NCBI GenBank assembly: GCA_037013495.1
Contig: CM072811.1
Span: forward strand, 28,419,659-28,483,658
From: Hippophae tibetana
Taxonomy: Eukaryota > Streptophyta > Magnoliopsida > Rosales > Elaeagnaceae
DNA length: 64,000 nt
Direction of reading: 5' to 3'
The notes under the pieces were generated by a model. It ran no database searches, had not been told where the DNA came from, and worked only from the letters and a program-made list of their open reading frames with translations. Made by a program: the position numbers and the translations under genes. This document shows, piece after piece, positions 33,112-44,056 of this stretch. Position 1 is the first letter of the stretch, and each line of letters begins with the position of its first letter.

Positions 33112-35213
33112 TGATGAGTGCTCAAAAAGCACTAAAATAACCATGATTTTATGTACCTTAATTGATTAAAAATACATATATTTATATGTTTTATCATATA
33201 TTTATATAAATTTGTCTTTTTCGGAATCACGGGTATTTTTATTGTTTTTCAGGTATTTTGGCTTAAAAACGCAATGTAAAGACTTAAAGAGGAATATTTG
33301 AAGCAATACATCACAAATATATCAATAAATAAGTGAGAAAAGGTCAACAAACATGGAAAAATCGGACGAAATGGGTCGAAAAGGTCAAAAATGTCAAAAA
33401 GACGGAAATCGCGCGTCGCAGCCCGGCCGTGCGCGCAGCCCAGCGCCCCAGCGCCCAGCCGCGCGCGCCCCAGCGCCCAGCCGCGCGCGCCCCAGCGCGC
33501 CCCAGCGCCCCATCCCGCGCGCGCCCGCGCGCGCTGGCATGCCCAGCTGCGCGCAACGCAGCGCGCTGGCACTGTTCACGCGCGCCTAGCTGCGCGCAGC
33601 GACAGCCCCAGCGCGCGCGCGCAGCGCCCAGCAGCCGCCCATCCGCGCGCCCAACGCGTTTTCGCCCCATTTTTCACGTGCAGCCGCCCCTGTGACGTCA
33701 TGCTGACGTCATTGATGACATCAGCAAGTCCAATACGCGTTTTTACATTTTTTAATATTTTTTTAACATTTTTTTACTCATTTTTTTCTCTCCATCCTCA
33801 CCTATAAATACCCCCCTTCCATTCACTTCAAATCACACCTTCAAAACTCACTTCTCTCTTCTTTCTTTCTCTCATTTCTTAGTTTTTAGTTTCTCTTAGT
33901 TTCTTTCTAAGTTTCTAAGCTTTTCTTAGTTTTTCTCTTAGTTTTTAGTTCAATTCTCTTAGGTTTAGTGTTCTTCTCTTTTTGAGAGGAACTTGTAATG
34001 TTTTTGTAATAATTTAGATTTTTGATTCAATATATGGAAGTGCAAATTCCGCTCGGAGGTTTTCTAGCAACGGGAATAGCGTCGAAGATCTGTAAGGATT
34101 TTATTTTCTTTACAGTTATTTTTATGCTTTATTCTTACATGTTATATTCAACTTGTCTGTGGTTAAATTTAACTATGCTAGCTGTTTAGTAAAAATGATG
34201 TAATAACGACGTTGTTATGCTTGCGAAATATTAAATAGGTAAAAATCTTTAAAATGAATTGATTTTGTTTTTATTCAAGATTTTATATTAAGAATGTTAG
34301 AGAGAAATATATTATTTTTCATTACAAACTTAAACCCGAAAATTAGATTTTAAGGTTTAGTTATCCGGTCTAATTTAGAGTAGTGCTCTTTTATTTGTTG
34401 GTACAATCGCCCGGTAGTTAGAGTGAAACTCTATTTCAAAAGTTTTTATAAGAATTATTATGTGAAAATGTATTGACAACATGTTTTCAATAGTGGTTTT
34501 AAAACTTGAAAGTTAGTACTCGGATAATTAAATTCTTAAGTTTAATTTGGACACCTTGAATAATGTTTAAATTGTCTAACCCCACCAAAGGTGGCATTTA
34601 AATGGTTCATTTTCAATCTCTTAGAAAAAGGAATTAATTTAATTAAGCATATTAGTTATCAACCCCACCCATAGGTGTTAATTGATTTGTTTAGTTAACA
34701 AAGAATATCTAACCCCACCAAAGGTGGTATTTATATAAAAAAGAGAGAATCAATAAAATGTCAATTTATATCTTTAATAACCTAGTTAATATGAGCAAGC
34801 ATAATTAATTTAGTTATTATATCCATAAATACTCCGCTAATATAAATGATAAAAATTTGCATGAACATTTATTGAATCCGTATATATGTTTATTTCTAGA
34901 TAATTATTTGAATTTGTATCTATGTTTATTTTTATGATTTTAGATTATATTTAATTAATCTGTATATATGTTTTATTTTATGTTATTAGATTAGGAACAC
35001 AAAAACCAAACTATCGTGACAGGATGTTTAGGATTTAATTTCGTTTTTAAAAGGTTGAATAATAAGTTAAAAACCACATACATTCCTTCCTTAGATCGAC
35101 CTTGGGAGTATACTTATCATTTTCTACGAAATGATTCGTGCACTTGCGAGAGTTTTATAAATATTAAAACCAAAGTATTTGCGGGAATCGGCGATGCCGG
35201 TTTTCGTTCATCA
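33112..35213 (+). repeat. Athila-type 3' LTR
   Basis: A 2102-bp LTR starting TGATGAGTGCTC and ending TTCATCA. It is longer than LTR1 by 55 bp, entirely in the GC-rich block. Outside that block it matches the other two LTRs almost base for base. Its TATA box is at 33803. One substitution near 33587 (CCTAGCTG instead of CCGAGCTG) is private to this copy. Confidence 0.94.
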
Positions 35214-35218
35214 CTTAT
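35214..35218 (+). repeat. Target-site duplication CTTAT, right
   Basis: Exact copy of 19450-19454. After it the copia integrase reading resumes with a YSPQQNE-like motif interrupted at the insertion. Confidence 0.95.
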
Positions 35219-36460
35219 TCACCTCAACAAAATGAAGTTGTTGAACGTAAGAATCGTATCTTGAAGGAAATGATAAATGCAATGATATTAAGTTTTAGGT
35301 TACCACAAAACTTGTGAGGGGAAGCTATTTTGTCAGCTAACCACCTTTTAAATAAGGTACCCCGGAAAAAGACACATAAGACACCTTATGAATTATTTAA
35401 AGGAAGGGTACCTTCCTATAAATATTTACGAGTGTGGGGGTGTCTTGCAAAATGGGCTATATTTATACCTAAGAAGGTGAAGATAGGTCCAAAAACAATA
35501 TATTGCATTTTTCATTAGATATGCACATAATAGTAGTGTTTATCGATTTCTTGTCCATTAGTCAAAGATCCCAGACATATCCAAGAACAAAATAATGGAA
35601 TCAAGAAATGCAACGTTCTTTGAACATATATTTCTAGGTAAACCTCAAGGAGAATCAAGTTTGTCTAAACGAACGTATGAGACTATAAATGAAGATAGTC
35701 AAAACAAAGAACCTGAATAAAAGGTTGAGAATGAGGTTGAGGTTGAACTAAGATGTAGCAAGAGGGTTAGGATAGAAACGTATTATGGTCCATATTTTTT
35801 GACCTACCTGCAAAATCAAACTTGGGACCTAGTTGATTTACCTCAAAGTAGTAAAACACTACGATCTAAGTGGATTTTTACAAGAAAATATAAATCAGAT
35901 GGATCAATTGATAAGTACAAGGCCATGCTTATAATTAAGGGATACAAACAACGACATAGACTTGATTCCTTTCATACTTATTCTCCTATGATGAGAATAA
36001 CATCTATAAGGATGATAATTGCTATCGTAACTCTACGAAATCTTGAAATACATCAAATGGATGTAAATACAACCTTTTAAATAGAGAGTTAGATGAAGAA
36101 ATATGCATGGGCCAACCCAAGGGTTTTTCATGCCTAGGGAAAGAAGGAAAAGTCTGTAAATTGGTGAAGTCTTTATATAGCTTGAAACAAGCACCAAAAC
36201 AATGCCATGAAAAGATTGATAATGTCATGAGGACAAATGACTTTAAAATCAATGAATGTGACAAATGTGTATATGTCAAGGACAAAGAATATGATTATGT
36301 TATCTTGTGTCTTTACGTTGATGACATGCTAATTATGGGTAGTAATGATCAAATGATTAAATCTATTAAATCTATGTTGAATTCAAGATTTAATATGAAA
36401 GACATGGGGCCTGCTGATGTAATTTTGGGAATTAAGATATCAAGGATATCAAGCGGTCTC
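35214..36460 (+). pseudogene. Copia element 2 integrase C-terminal half and RT
   Basis: The integrase continues with SPQQNEVVERKNRILKEM, a stop, then a 62-codon open stretch (35330-35518) with KTPYELFKGRVPSYKYLRVWG. RT at 35799-36080 has QNQTWDLVDLP, SKWIFTRKYKSDGSI and HQMDVNTTF; at 36107-36450 it has VKSLYSLKQAPKQ and an intact YVDDMLIMG box. The coding sequence stops shortly after LGIKIS and passes directly into the LTR, so the rest of RT and RNase H is deleted. Confidence 0.82.
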
Positions 36461-36940
36461 ATTCTAGCATCAATTCTCAGCTTTTCATTTTTGTATAATT
36501 CTTTTATAAATAGAGAAGAAAGCTGAGAAGAAAAACACAGAACAAAACTGAGAACAAAAATAAGAAGAAAAACAAAGAAGCGAAGAGAAGAAGAAAGGGA
36601 ATGAGTTCAAAAGAAAATAGAAGAAAAAGAAAAGGAAAAGAGAAGATGAGGTGGAAAAAATATTTTTTTTTAATAGAGTTCGAACACTTTAATGTTCGTG
36701 AAATAATAAATTATGATGTAAGTTTATTATTATTTAATCGTTGTATCCTCAGAGACAAGTTTTCATCTTTCTCAAATACCCACAGTGAATGAAAAAATTA
36801 TCTTAAGAACACTATATAATACACAAGTCTCGATTATTATTTATTTAAATTTTATATTTATATATATATATTTCTAATTTTAATAAAATAATTTTATTTC
36901 TAAATTGTTTGTCTGTGTATTATTTCCTACATTTAATAGT
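36450..36940 (+). repeat. 3' LTR of copia element 2
   Basis: The part from about 36650 aligns with 16966-17330. Upstream there is a TATAAATAG box near 36508 and a purine-rich stretch compatible with the LTR transcript start. The left boundary is blurred by the deletion that removed the end of pol. Confidence 0.55.
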
Positions 36941-38550
36941 TTCTTTGTGTTTTCTTCCTAACACAAATACGAGTACCTCTTATCAAAGAGTGAGTTTGAC
37001 TAGTCTAAACTTTGTTGATTTCTTTCTTATTCTAAAGTGTTTCTATATTATTAATGTATTTGCGCTTCTATCATGCGTAAAACACAATTTAGTCAAGCAT
37101 GCATTCACTAGCAGACAATAACTTATTAAAATCTGCTAAAATATTTAATATGTCATAAAATTATGATAATTAGACTTTTACTTACTATCACCATTTACGA
37201 ATTAAAAAGCTATATCTCATTATTTTAGTACAACTTTTGTACTAAGAGTTGTTTCATTAAGGCTTTAAATTTTTGCACTAAAATAGAGTTATGAACGCGA
37301 TATTATTTGTTGAACTATTTTTTTCTTTTATTTTAATATTAATAGTAAAGATAAAATAAAAAAAATTTGTTTGTAAAGTAGACAAATCAAGTGTAAAAAG
37401 ATACATTAAACTTCAAAATGTATTAATTGAATATTTAAAGAATGAATATATAACTTGTATAAGAGAATATATGACAAATCAAGTATAAAAAGACTCAAAT
37501 GAAACTTCAAAATGTATTCATTGAACATTGAGAGAATGAATATACAATTTTTTTAAGAGAATATATTTTTTTTAGTTTGATATTTAGTGTAGTTGATTAG
37601 AAATTAAAAAAACAAATTTTACACTAAAATAATATAATAAATTGAATATAATTGAACAATTTTCTTTAATTCAATATATATATATATATGAGAGAGTTGA
37701 TAGTTTCTTATTTATTTGATTATATTTTATTTAATAATTTTTTATCTATTCAATTTTTGACATCATTTGAATATATATATATATATAAGAATATTTTCAA
37801 ATTTATTACTCTTATATATAAAGCCTTTTGCCAAAAAACAAAAAATATCTCATTTTTTAACTAATATCACCCTATAGATTTTTAACCAATTCATTACACA
37901 AACCAACCAATGATATTCTAAATACCAACTAATCAATTCAAAAGATCAATAAAAGTTCATTTGTTGTTTTCTCAATTTTCTCCACTTGCTCACAAAAGAT
38001 GTGTGAGATCATAAAAATATACACTTAGATATGAAAATTATCTTAGCTATACATATTAAGCATACATCTTACCACAAAACTTAGTAATATGCATAAATTA
38101 TTTTTCAAGTTCTTATTTAGTAATCAAAATAGAAAAATGTGACTCAAACCAATCAAATGAAGTCAACATCTAGACAATGCTACAAATATTTTTATTTGAA
38201 CATTTCAAATATGTAATGCAAATTTATTTTCACAAAATTACTAAGATCTAAGCATTTTTTATAAGATTTTTTTAACTTGAAAAATGGACATCAATATATA
38301 TCAAACGTATGCATAAAAGTTGTGCATAAAGTGTCATCATCCCAACCTAAATTTGACAGTGTTTTTAATGCTTTAAAATTAAATATGAAATAAAAGAGTA
38401 AGGGATAGAGGGCACTTGAGCGATGAAATTTCACATGAAAATTTCATCTGATCGATATGAGAAATAAAAGAAATAAAAAATAACATATACTAAAAATAAA
38501 TAACATAACTAAAAAGAAATAAAAATAATGTATTGAAAAAATAAAACCTG
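36941..38550. other. AT-rich stretch with one short tandem repeat
   Basis: No gene seen. It contains the 92-bp tandem repeat listed separately and short (TA)n runs near 37675 and 37770. Confidence 0.55.
37381..37566 (+). repeat. Two-copy tandem repeat, ~92-bp unit
   Basis: Units at 37381-37472 and 37473-37566 both start GACAAATCAAGT, contain AACTTCAAAATGTATT and end AAGAGAATATAT, with scattered differences. Confidence 0.85.
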
Positions 38551-38551
38551 A

Positions 38552-38860
38552 TTAATGTTGGTAGATTGGAGTCATAAAATGAATCTTCTCAAAACACATA
38601 GAATGATCTACTTTCTTCACATAATTTTTCAAATGTTGTCTATTAACTTTAAAAATTCTTTCATCAGTAAGATCCTCAAACTCAATAACATCGTTGGAAA
38701 AAACTTGTTTCATCAAAAATAGATTGGTCCATCTTGATCTCAACTTTTTAGGGTAGCAATGCAATCAGGAATCATAAAGATGAACCTATTAACTTGGCTC
38801 AAATTTCGGTCACGCTTAAAATTATTATCCTTAGCTAAGAGTTTTTGGTAGTGTAACTCT
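38552..38860 (-). pseudogene. Ty3-type pol C-terminal fragment
   Basis: The minus strand is open for 70 codons with KKLRSRWTN, then RIFKVNRQHLKNYV. This matches the C-terminal end of Ty3/Athila pol (compare [10 protein letters not shown] and [11 protein letters not shown] of the intact element). Upstream sequence to about 38860 keeps a degraded match with stops. The orientation is opposite to the neighbouring Athila-type relic, so it is a separate fragment. Confidence 0.65.
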
Positions 38861-39109
38861 TGGCATTGGGAAAGTGTCGCAACTTTATTTTTAATTTTTT
38901 AATTTATATATAAGTAAAAAAAGATTTTATATAAAAAAAAATCAGTAATTACTTGCTTTTATTAATATCATTGTTTTGTTTTTTGTTTCTCTTTTTTATA
39001 TTATTAGTTTTTTTAAGTTACTAACTATATCTTATTTTATGTAACTTTTTTTTATTCATTAGACAATTTTATAAAAATAATAATAATAATAACAATTGTA
39101 TGGTTACAT

Positions 39110-40006
39110 GAAACAATAAGATTTAAGAGAATTTTGTCTAGGATGCTAGTTCTTTAAAACCTTAGTGTCATTAGTCTTTCTTAAAAATATTATATTGTTT
39201 AGGAGTGTGGTTTTTAAATATGCATCAGATCACTATTATTTTCTAAGAGTACTCTTAGTGAATACTATTTGTAATGCTACATCATTATTGTTTTTTCTTA
39301 AAAAAAAATTGATTTTGTTACTATCTTTTATTTCTTTATTATATTTAGTTGTCAAATAAAATTTAAAAACTCAAAAAAATCAAAAGAGAGGAGAAAAAAG
39401 AAAAGAAAAGAGAAGGGAAAAAAGAAGATGTTATTTAGTTTAATAAAGTTTATATTTCTTATCTTGGAAGATAAAAAAATTTCATTGATTATTAGCTTAT
39501 AGGAAGCAATTTTTCTCATCAATATTTATTTATATTGTGTTCTCATATAAACTAATTGAAATCTTAAAGCTAGTTTGTGATAAGAAATATTAAATTTTAA
39601 GTAGTCTATTTTCCTATTTTTGGATCCAAGTTTGTTTATTTGTTTGTCCTAAAAAAAATACCTATCTCTTGAGTACTTCTTTGTTTTTCAACTTCATAAG
39701 TGAAATTCTTAATCCTTAAAAATAATTTATCCATGAGAATATGGGGTTGAGGTTTTATATGAACAAATTCTAAAGGCTATATGTGTGAGACTTTGCTTAG
39801 TTCACACTGTGATCTTGAATTATCTTTTTATTTGAAATATTTAAGTAATTTTTTTAATTTTTTAATTGGATTATGATCTTGAATTAACTTTTTGTTTCAA
39901 ATATTTAGGTGATTTTTCTAAACTTTTATTTGGACTAATCAGTATGTATTTGTTTTCTTATTTGCACTTTAATTGCTAGGGACTAGCAATAAATTGATTA
40001 GGGGTG
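39110..40006 (+). mobile_element. Internal remnant of a decayed Athila-type relative
   Basis: 39126-39275 aligns with the leader hairpin block of the intact element (24060-24200): GTCTAGGA, CTAGT, TTAGTCTTTC, then TTTAGGAG and AGTACTCTT. The stems are partly decayed. Further on, 39980-40006 aligns with the end of the intact element (GGGACTAGCAATAAATTGAT, then TAGGGGTG), that is the polypurine tract. Gag and pol are deleted in between. Confidence 0.6.
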
Positions 40007-40918
40007 TGATAATAGCAAAAAATATTTTATTTAAAATGTGTAAATTAATTGATATTTATGATTATTTTATGCTTGTATGATCAGCAAAATCAATAAAAGA
40101 ATATCAAAGAAATCAAAATTTGAATTTTGTAATATATCTTCACAAGATTTTATAAATAAGTTGTTGAGTTTTGATCATAAATTTTCATTTAAATATCCAA
40201 ATAAGATTATTCAAGTTGATATGAAAAGCTAAGATATTTATCTACAATTTTATATTTCACAAAGAATATTTAAATCAAACTATTTTTAGCCTTAAAATAA
40301 TCTTAAATCCAAAATATATGGTATTTTAGTATTTCTTATATATCTTTTTGTATAAAGATCTAAATTAGATAATTTTTAATCATCTTAAAAGATAGAGATT
40401 TTTTACAATTATTTTCTAAAAATATATTTCAAATAAATTATCTTCGAGGAGAAAACAACTTTATATTTTACAGAATTCAGTAAATCTTCATACTCTAACA
40501 CTATAAATAGATATAGCATTCAACATTTTGAAGCATCAAAAATTTACAAAGAGTTATTGCTTTCATCTCTTATTCTTTCTATCTAGAATTTATTAGAATG
40601 ATTTATAAGCTAGGCTAAAGTTAAAGATGAGCTTAATTATGTAGTTTTTCTACTGTATTTTTTAATTCTTATAAGTACTTTCTATATTATAATTTTATTT
40701 TGAGAAATTATTTTATTCATCTTTTGTTATATTTATTATACTATATTCTTGAGTTTCATATAAAATCAGTCATGTTTTTTTTATGTGTAACTCTTAGTTT
40801 TACTGCAATATTATTGTTTTGATATATTGTCGATCTTAGATAATTTATAAAAATAAATCTTACTTGTTCTTTAATAAAAATATTTTCTCAAAATAAATAT
40901 ATTATTTTACGTTCATCA
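40007..40918 (+). repeat. LTR of the decayed Athila-type relative
   Basis: Begins TGATAATAGC directly after the polypurine-like tract and ends ACGTTCATCA, as does the intact LTR (TTCGTTCATCA). It has a TATA box at 40502-40509 and a CGATCTTAGA block matching the AGATCGACCTTGG region of the intact LTR. It lacks the GC-rich block and is only 912 bp. Confidence 0.6.
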
Positions 40919-41366
40919 TTTGTTAAGTTTTGTTTTTTTCTCTTATTATCTTTGATATTTTTTATTTGATGTTTAAATCTATTTTTGTCAAAATAAATTA
41001 TTGAAATGAATTATAAAGAATGTCATATTAGTTATCAATACTGATCATTTTTTTTCTTATTAGTCTTACTTTATTACTCTATTTATTTGACATAATCTAT
41101 GCTTTTATATTAATTTTGTATTTGTGAGTATATAATATAAATCATTATCACTCATATGTTAGTTTTACTTAGTATGCAATTATTTGTTTTCCAACTCATG
41201 AATTTTCATACAATAGAGTTGCATACAAAAACAAGTCTATTTTCTTGGTGTTAAAATCAAATTTAAATAATTTTAAATATGAGTTATAACTATTATATTA
41301 GATTTTGGTAAACCACATCTTATACATCCTATTAGACTTGTTTTTGTAAAATCAAATTTTAAAAAA
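40919..41366. other. AT-rich stretch, no gene seen
   Basis: No coding or RNA feature. A 17-bp imperfect inverted repeat (ACAAAAACAAGTCTATT near 41227, reverse complement near 41331) precedes the larger one below. Confidence 0.45.
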
Positions 41367-41571
41367 TTGATGATTGAACTCCAAAAATTAAGTTTGTTCA
41401 TCTCACAGTGAGAATATTTGTAGTAGTCATAATTAAAGATTCCCAAGTTTGAAGTTTTGGTTTTGTAAGGGGCTTGATTTTTGTTTAGAATGCATAATAA
41501 ATGTAAGTATGAAACGGCACATATTCTCACTGTGAGATGAACAAACTTAATTTTTGGAGTTCAATCATCAA
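41367..41571. repeat. Perfect 51-bp inverted repeat with 103-bp spacer
   Basis: The left arm 41367-41417 (TTGATGATTGAACTCC... AGAATAT) is exactly the reverse complement of 41521-41571. Arms end sharply on both sides. Each arm itself contains the palindrome CTCACAGTGAG. No target-site duplication or transposon terminus is evident. Confidence 0.9.
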
Positions 41572-42257
41572 TATATCTGAATTGTATAATATCATTTTTT
41601 TTTTAAATATTACTATTAAAATTAAAATATTTTTAATTTTTTAATTTTAAATTAACTATTTTAATTTGAGACACAATCACTTGACACGTGACCAAAACTA
41701 ATTTATATACAAAGGTACAATTTAGTTTTCTTACAAGTTAAAAGCACAACCGAAATATACATTTCTAAGTAATCACCTATACTTAAATACAAAATTAAAG
41801 AATGAGTTGAGAAGCATAGGGTGAATTTTTCAAAGAAGAAAGGATGAAAATATGTTTCAGAACTTAAATATGTGTTAATAGTATATTATCTCTAAAATTT
41901 CGAATAATATTTATAAATATCTTTTATTGTTAACTTCATTTCTTTTTTTAAAATAATTACCTTTAAAATTTATTATTTCTTGGCCCCAAAAAAATTTATT
42001 TTATCATAAATATTTACACAATTGTGTTTTTTTAATTTAGTTTAAATAATTATTATAACCATTTTAACTACACTTTGTTTTATTGGTTAAAATATATATG
42101 CATTTTATTTATACGTAATAAATAATAAAACCAGTCCAAAAAGTAAGTATTTGATTGATTGTTTTAATATTTTTTAAAAAAATTTAAAATTTAAAATTTT
42201 ATTAATATATATATATATATTTAATTGGATTATATAAACTTTTTTAAGGTATTTATT

Positions 42258-42545
42258 TAAGAGTTACCATATTTTCACAATTTTAATTGTTTTTATAATT
42301 TAAATTATTATTATTAAATAATTTATTAACGATAATTTTATTGGATGATAATGATATTAATGTATAATTAATATTATAGATAAAATAGATATTTTATAAA
42401 AATTTATTATGACCGACAATGAAAATATTGAGAAAATATTATTACTCTATTTAATTAAATATTAAAATTAAAAAATATTTGCTGATAATGGGATCGAACC
42501 CCACGCTTAACAGTTGAGAAGAAAGCCATTGGGATAAACCCTAAA
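42258..42545 (-). repeat. Direct repeat with tRNA-like B box, copy 1
   Basis: Diverged copy of 42825-43092 in the same orientation. Read on the minus strand it contains GTTAAGCGTGGGGTTCGATC, which includes a B-box-like GGTTCGATCCC preceded by CAATGGCTTTCTTCTCAACT. This suggests a tRNA-derived repeat (SINE-like) or a MITE that captured a tRNA T arm. Confidence 0.5.
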
Positions 42546-42824
42546 CCACAATTTTATTAATCTATAAATTTTGTGAATTATTTTTAAAATTTTGTCAACA
42601 AAGTGTCAACCTGGGTGGACAAACACGATCAGACCAAGCACGACTCAGTCTGCTAACTAGAATGTGATATCGCACCGTACTTCCATTGTTATCTTGTGAT
42701 ATTTAACTTATCGTTATTGGCTCAACACAACCATGGCTCATTTATTTTTGTTTTAATAGTACATATCTATATATACTTTTTTATACAATTGAATTATATA
42801 TAATATTTTTATAATATTTATTTA

Positions 42825-43092
42825 AGAGTAACGATATTATCATAATTTAAATTATTCTTTATCACAAAAACAATTCATTATTAACAACTTTATTGTATGA
42901 TATTGTATAAAAATATAATTAATATTAAGAGTAGAATATATATTTTATACAATTTCACTATAATAATAACAAAATTAATTGTTATAATATCATTACCTTT
43001 ATTTAATTGAATATTAAAATTAACTAACAATTGGAGTCGAACTCCCAAGTTTAACAGTTGATAAGAAAGCCAATGGAAGACCCAATCTTTGT
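42825..43092 (-). repeat. Direct repeat with tRNA-like B box, copy 2
   Basis: Second copy of the unit at 42258-42545. The B-box region reads GGGAGTTCGACTCC on the minus strand, again followed on the plus strand by AACAGTTGATAAGAAAGCCA. Confidence 0.5.
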
Positions 43093-43651
43093 TTTTGATG
43101 AACATATATATTTATTTATGAGTTGTTTTCACATGTTCAAATTTTAAAACAACAAATTGGTTTTGGTACTAATGAGCCACCTGCTGTGCCGTGCCATTCT
43201 TTTATACTCATGGGATATGTTGTGCCGTTCCATACCAAATACTTAGCTAATGGGCCAACAGGCTAAGTAGTTAGCAAGTTGTGTCATGTTATATTGAAAC
43301 ATTTGATACACAATATCCTTAATATATGCCTAAAATTTAAAGCTAAAAATCAATATCTATATTTCAAATCTTATTTAAAAACAACTGTCATTCTTTAACA
43401 TTTTAAATTATATAATTAAATTCTCAAATTTTTAAAACTTTACATATTAATCCCAAACAATTTAAATTACAAATCTATTTACTAGTTTTCAAGCCACAAC
43501 AAAATTTTAAAAATTTAAAACCAATTATATATTTTAAAATTTTAGGAGCATAAAAATGCTAAAAGTTTGAGTAATGATAAAGCAGTTAAGTCTTTTTTTA
43601 GACGACTTTGACTTTTAAACAAGGTAAAAAAAGAGAGAAGAATAACTCACT

Positions 43652-44056
43652 CTAAAACCCAGCTACATGAAAAGAAGAAAAATATATGATCATTTCATCT
43701 GTCAAAACTTCCCTTGCATTGAACTTTTCTTCTTCCATTGAGAACCTGCACACTGGACAGGTTTTCCTGCATGAACTGAACCACTTTTCAATACATTCCT
43801 TGTGGAATTTATGCAGACAAGGAAGAACGCTAATCTTCTCTTTTTGCCTAAATCTTGACAAGCACACGCAGCAGCAACAGCAGCCGCTTCTCCCTAAGCC
43901 GAATTTTGTTGGAGACTCTTCCCCATCATCATCTTCAACCTCCTGTTCGGCATTGGTTTCAATTATCTCCGAAACATTTGGATCTTCCTTGACTATTGGC
44001 AGTAATATTAGGCTGATAAAATCATGAAAAATGAGCACCAACTTCTTTAGAACCAT
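43652..44056 (-). CDS. RING-H2 finger protein, RHA2-like E3 ubiquitin ligase
   Basis: A single-exon ORF of 134 residues. The RING-H2 domain has Cys62-X2-Cys65, Cys80-X-His82-X2-His85-X2-Cys88 and Cys100-X2-Cys103, with the EKWF and CPVCR signatures of plant RING-H2 E3 ligases. A hydrophobic N-terminal stretch (about residues 5-22) could be a membrane anchor or signal, and an acidic linker (36-48) precedes a run of five cysteines. The C-terminus ends FSSFHVAGF, a tail I associate with RHA2-type proteins. The family transfers ubiquitin from an E2; substrate unknown. The RING, the compact size and the in-frame stop support a real intronless gene. Confidence 0.85.
   Translation of the reverse strand: MVLKKLVLIFHDFISLILLPIVKEDPNVSEIIETNAEQEVEDDDGEESPTKFGLGRSGCCCCCVCLSRFRQKEKISVLPCLHKFHKECIEKWFSSCRKTCPVCRFSMEEEKFNAREVLTDEMIIYFSSFHVAGF

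Larger units (their letters stand above)
19455..35213 (+). mobile_element. Young Ty3/Athila-type retrotransposon with three LTRs and two gag genes
   Basis: A 15.8-kb element bounded by TG...CA LTR ends and a perfect CTTAT duplication, inserted in the integrase region of copia element 2. Its layout is LTR, partial LTR, tRNA-Asp-type primer binding site, A-rich leader, gag ORF, gag-pol ORF, 1.9-kb 3' region, polypurine tract, LTR. The protease ([12 protein letters not shown]), the [11 protein letters not shown] box and the primer binding site are characteristic of the Athila lineage. The LTRs differ by only about two substitutions outside a GC-rich block, and both ORFs are intact, so insertion is recent. 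No env-like ORF follows pol. Confidence 0.93.
16966..36940 (+). mobile_element. Decayed Ty1/copia element 2, split by the Athila-type insertion
   Basis: Gag, zinc finger, protease and integrase remnants lie at about 17889-19454. The integrase continues after the inserted element at 35214, followed by RT to about 36450 and an LTR to about 36940. The two halves join at the duplicated CTTAT without loss. The rest of RT/RNase H after the LGIKIS segment is deleted up to the LTR. Excluding the 15.8-kb insert the element is about 4.2 kb. Confidence 0.8.

Noticed and set aside
43686-44027. 113-codon plus-strand ORF opposite the RING-H2 gene
   Set aside because: Antisense shadow of the RING-H2 coding sequence.
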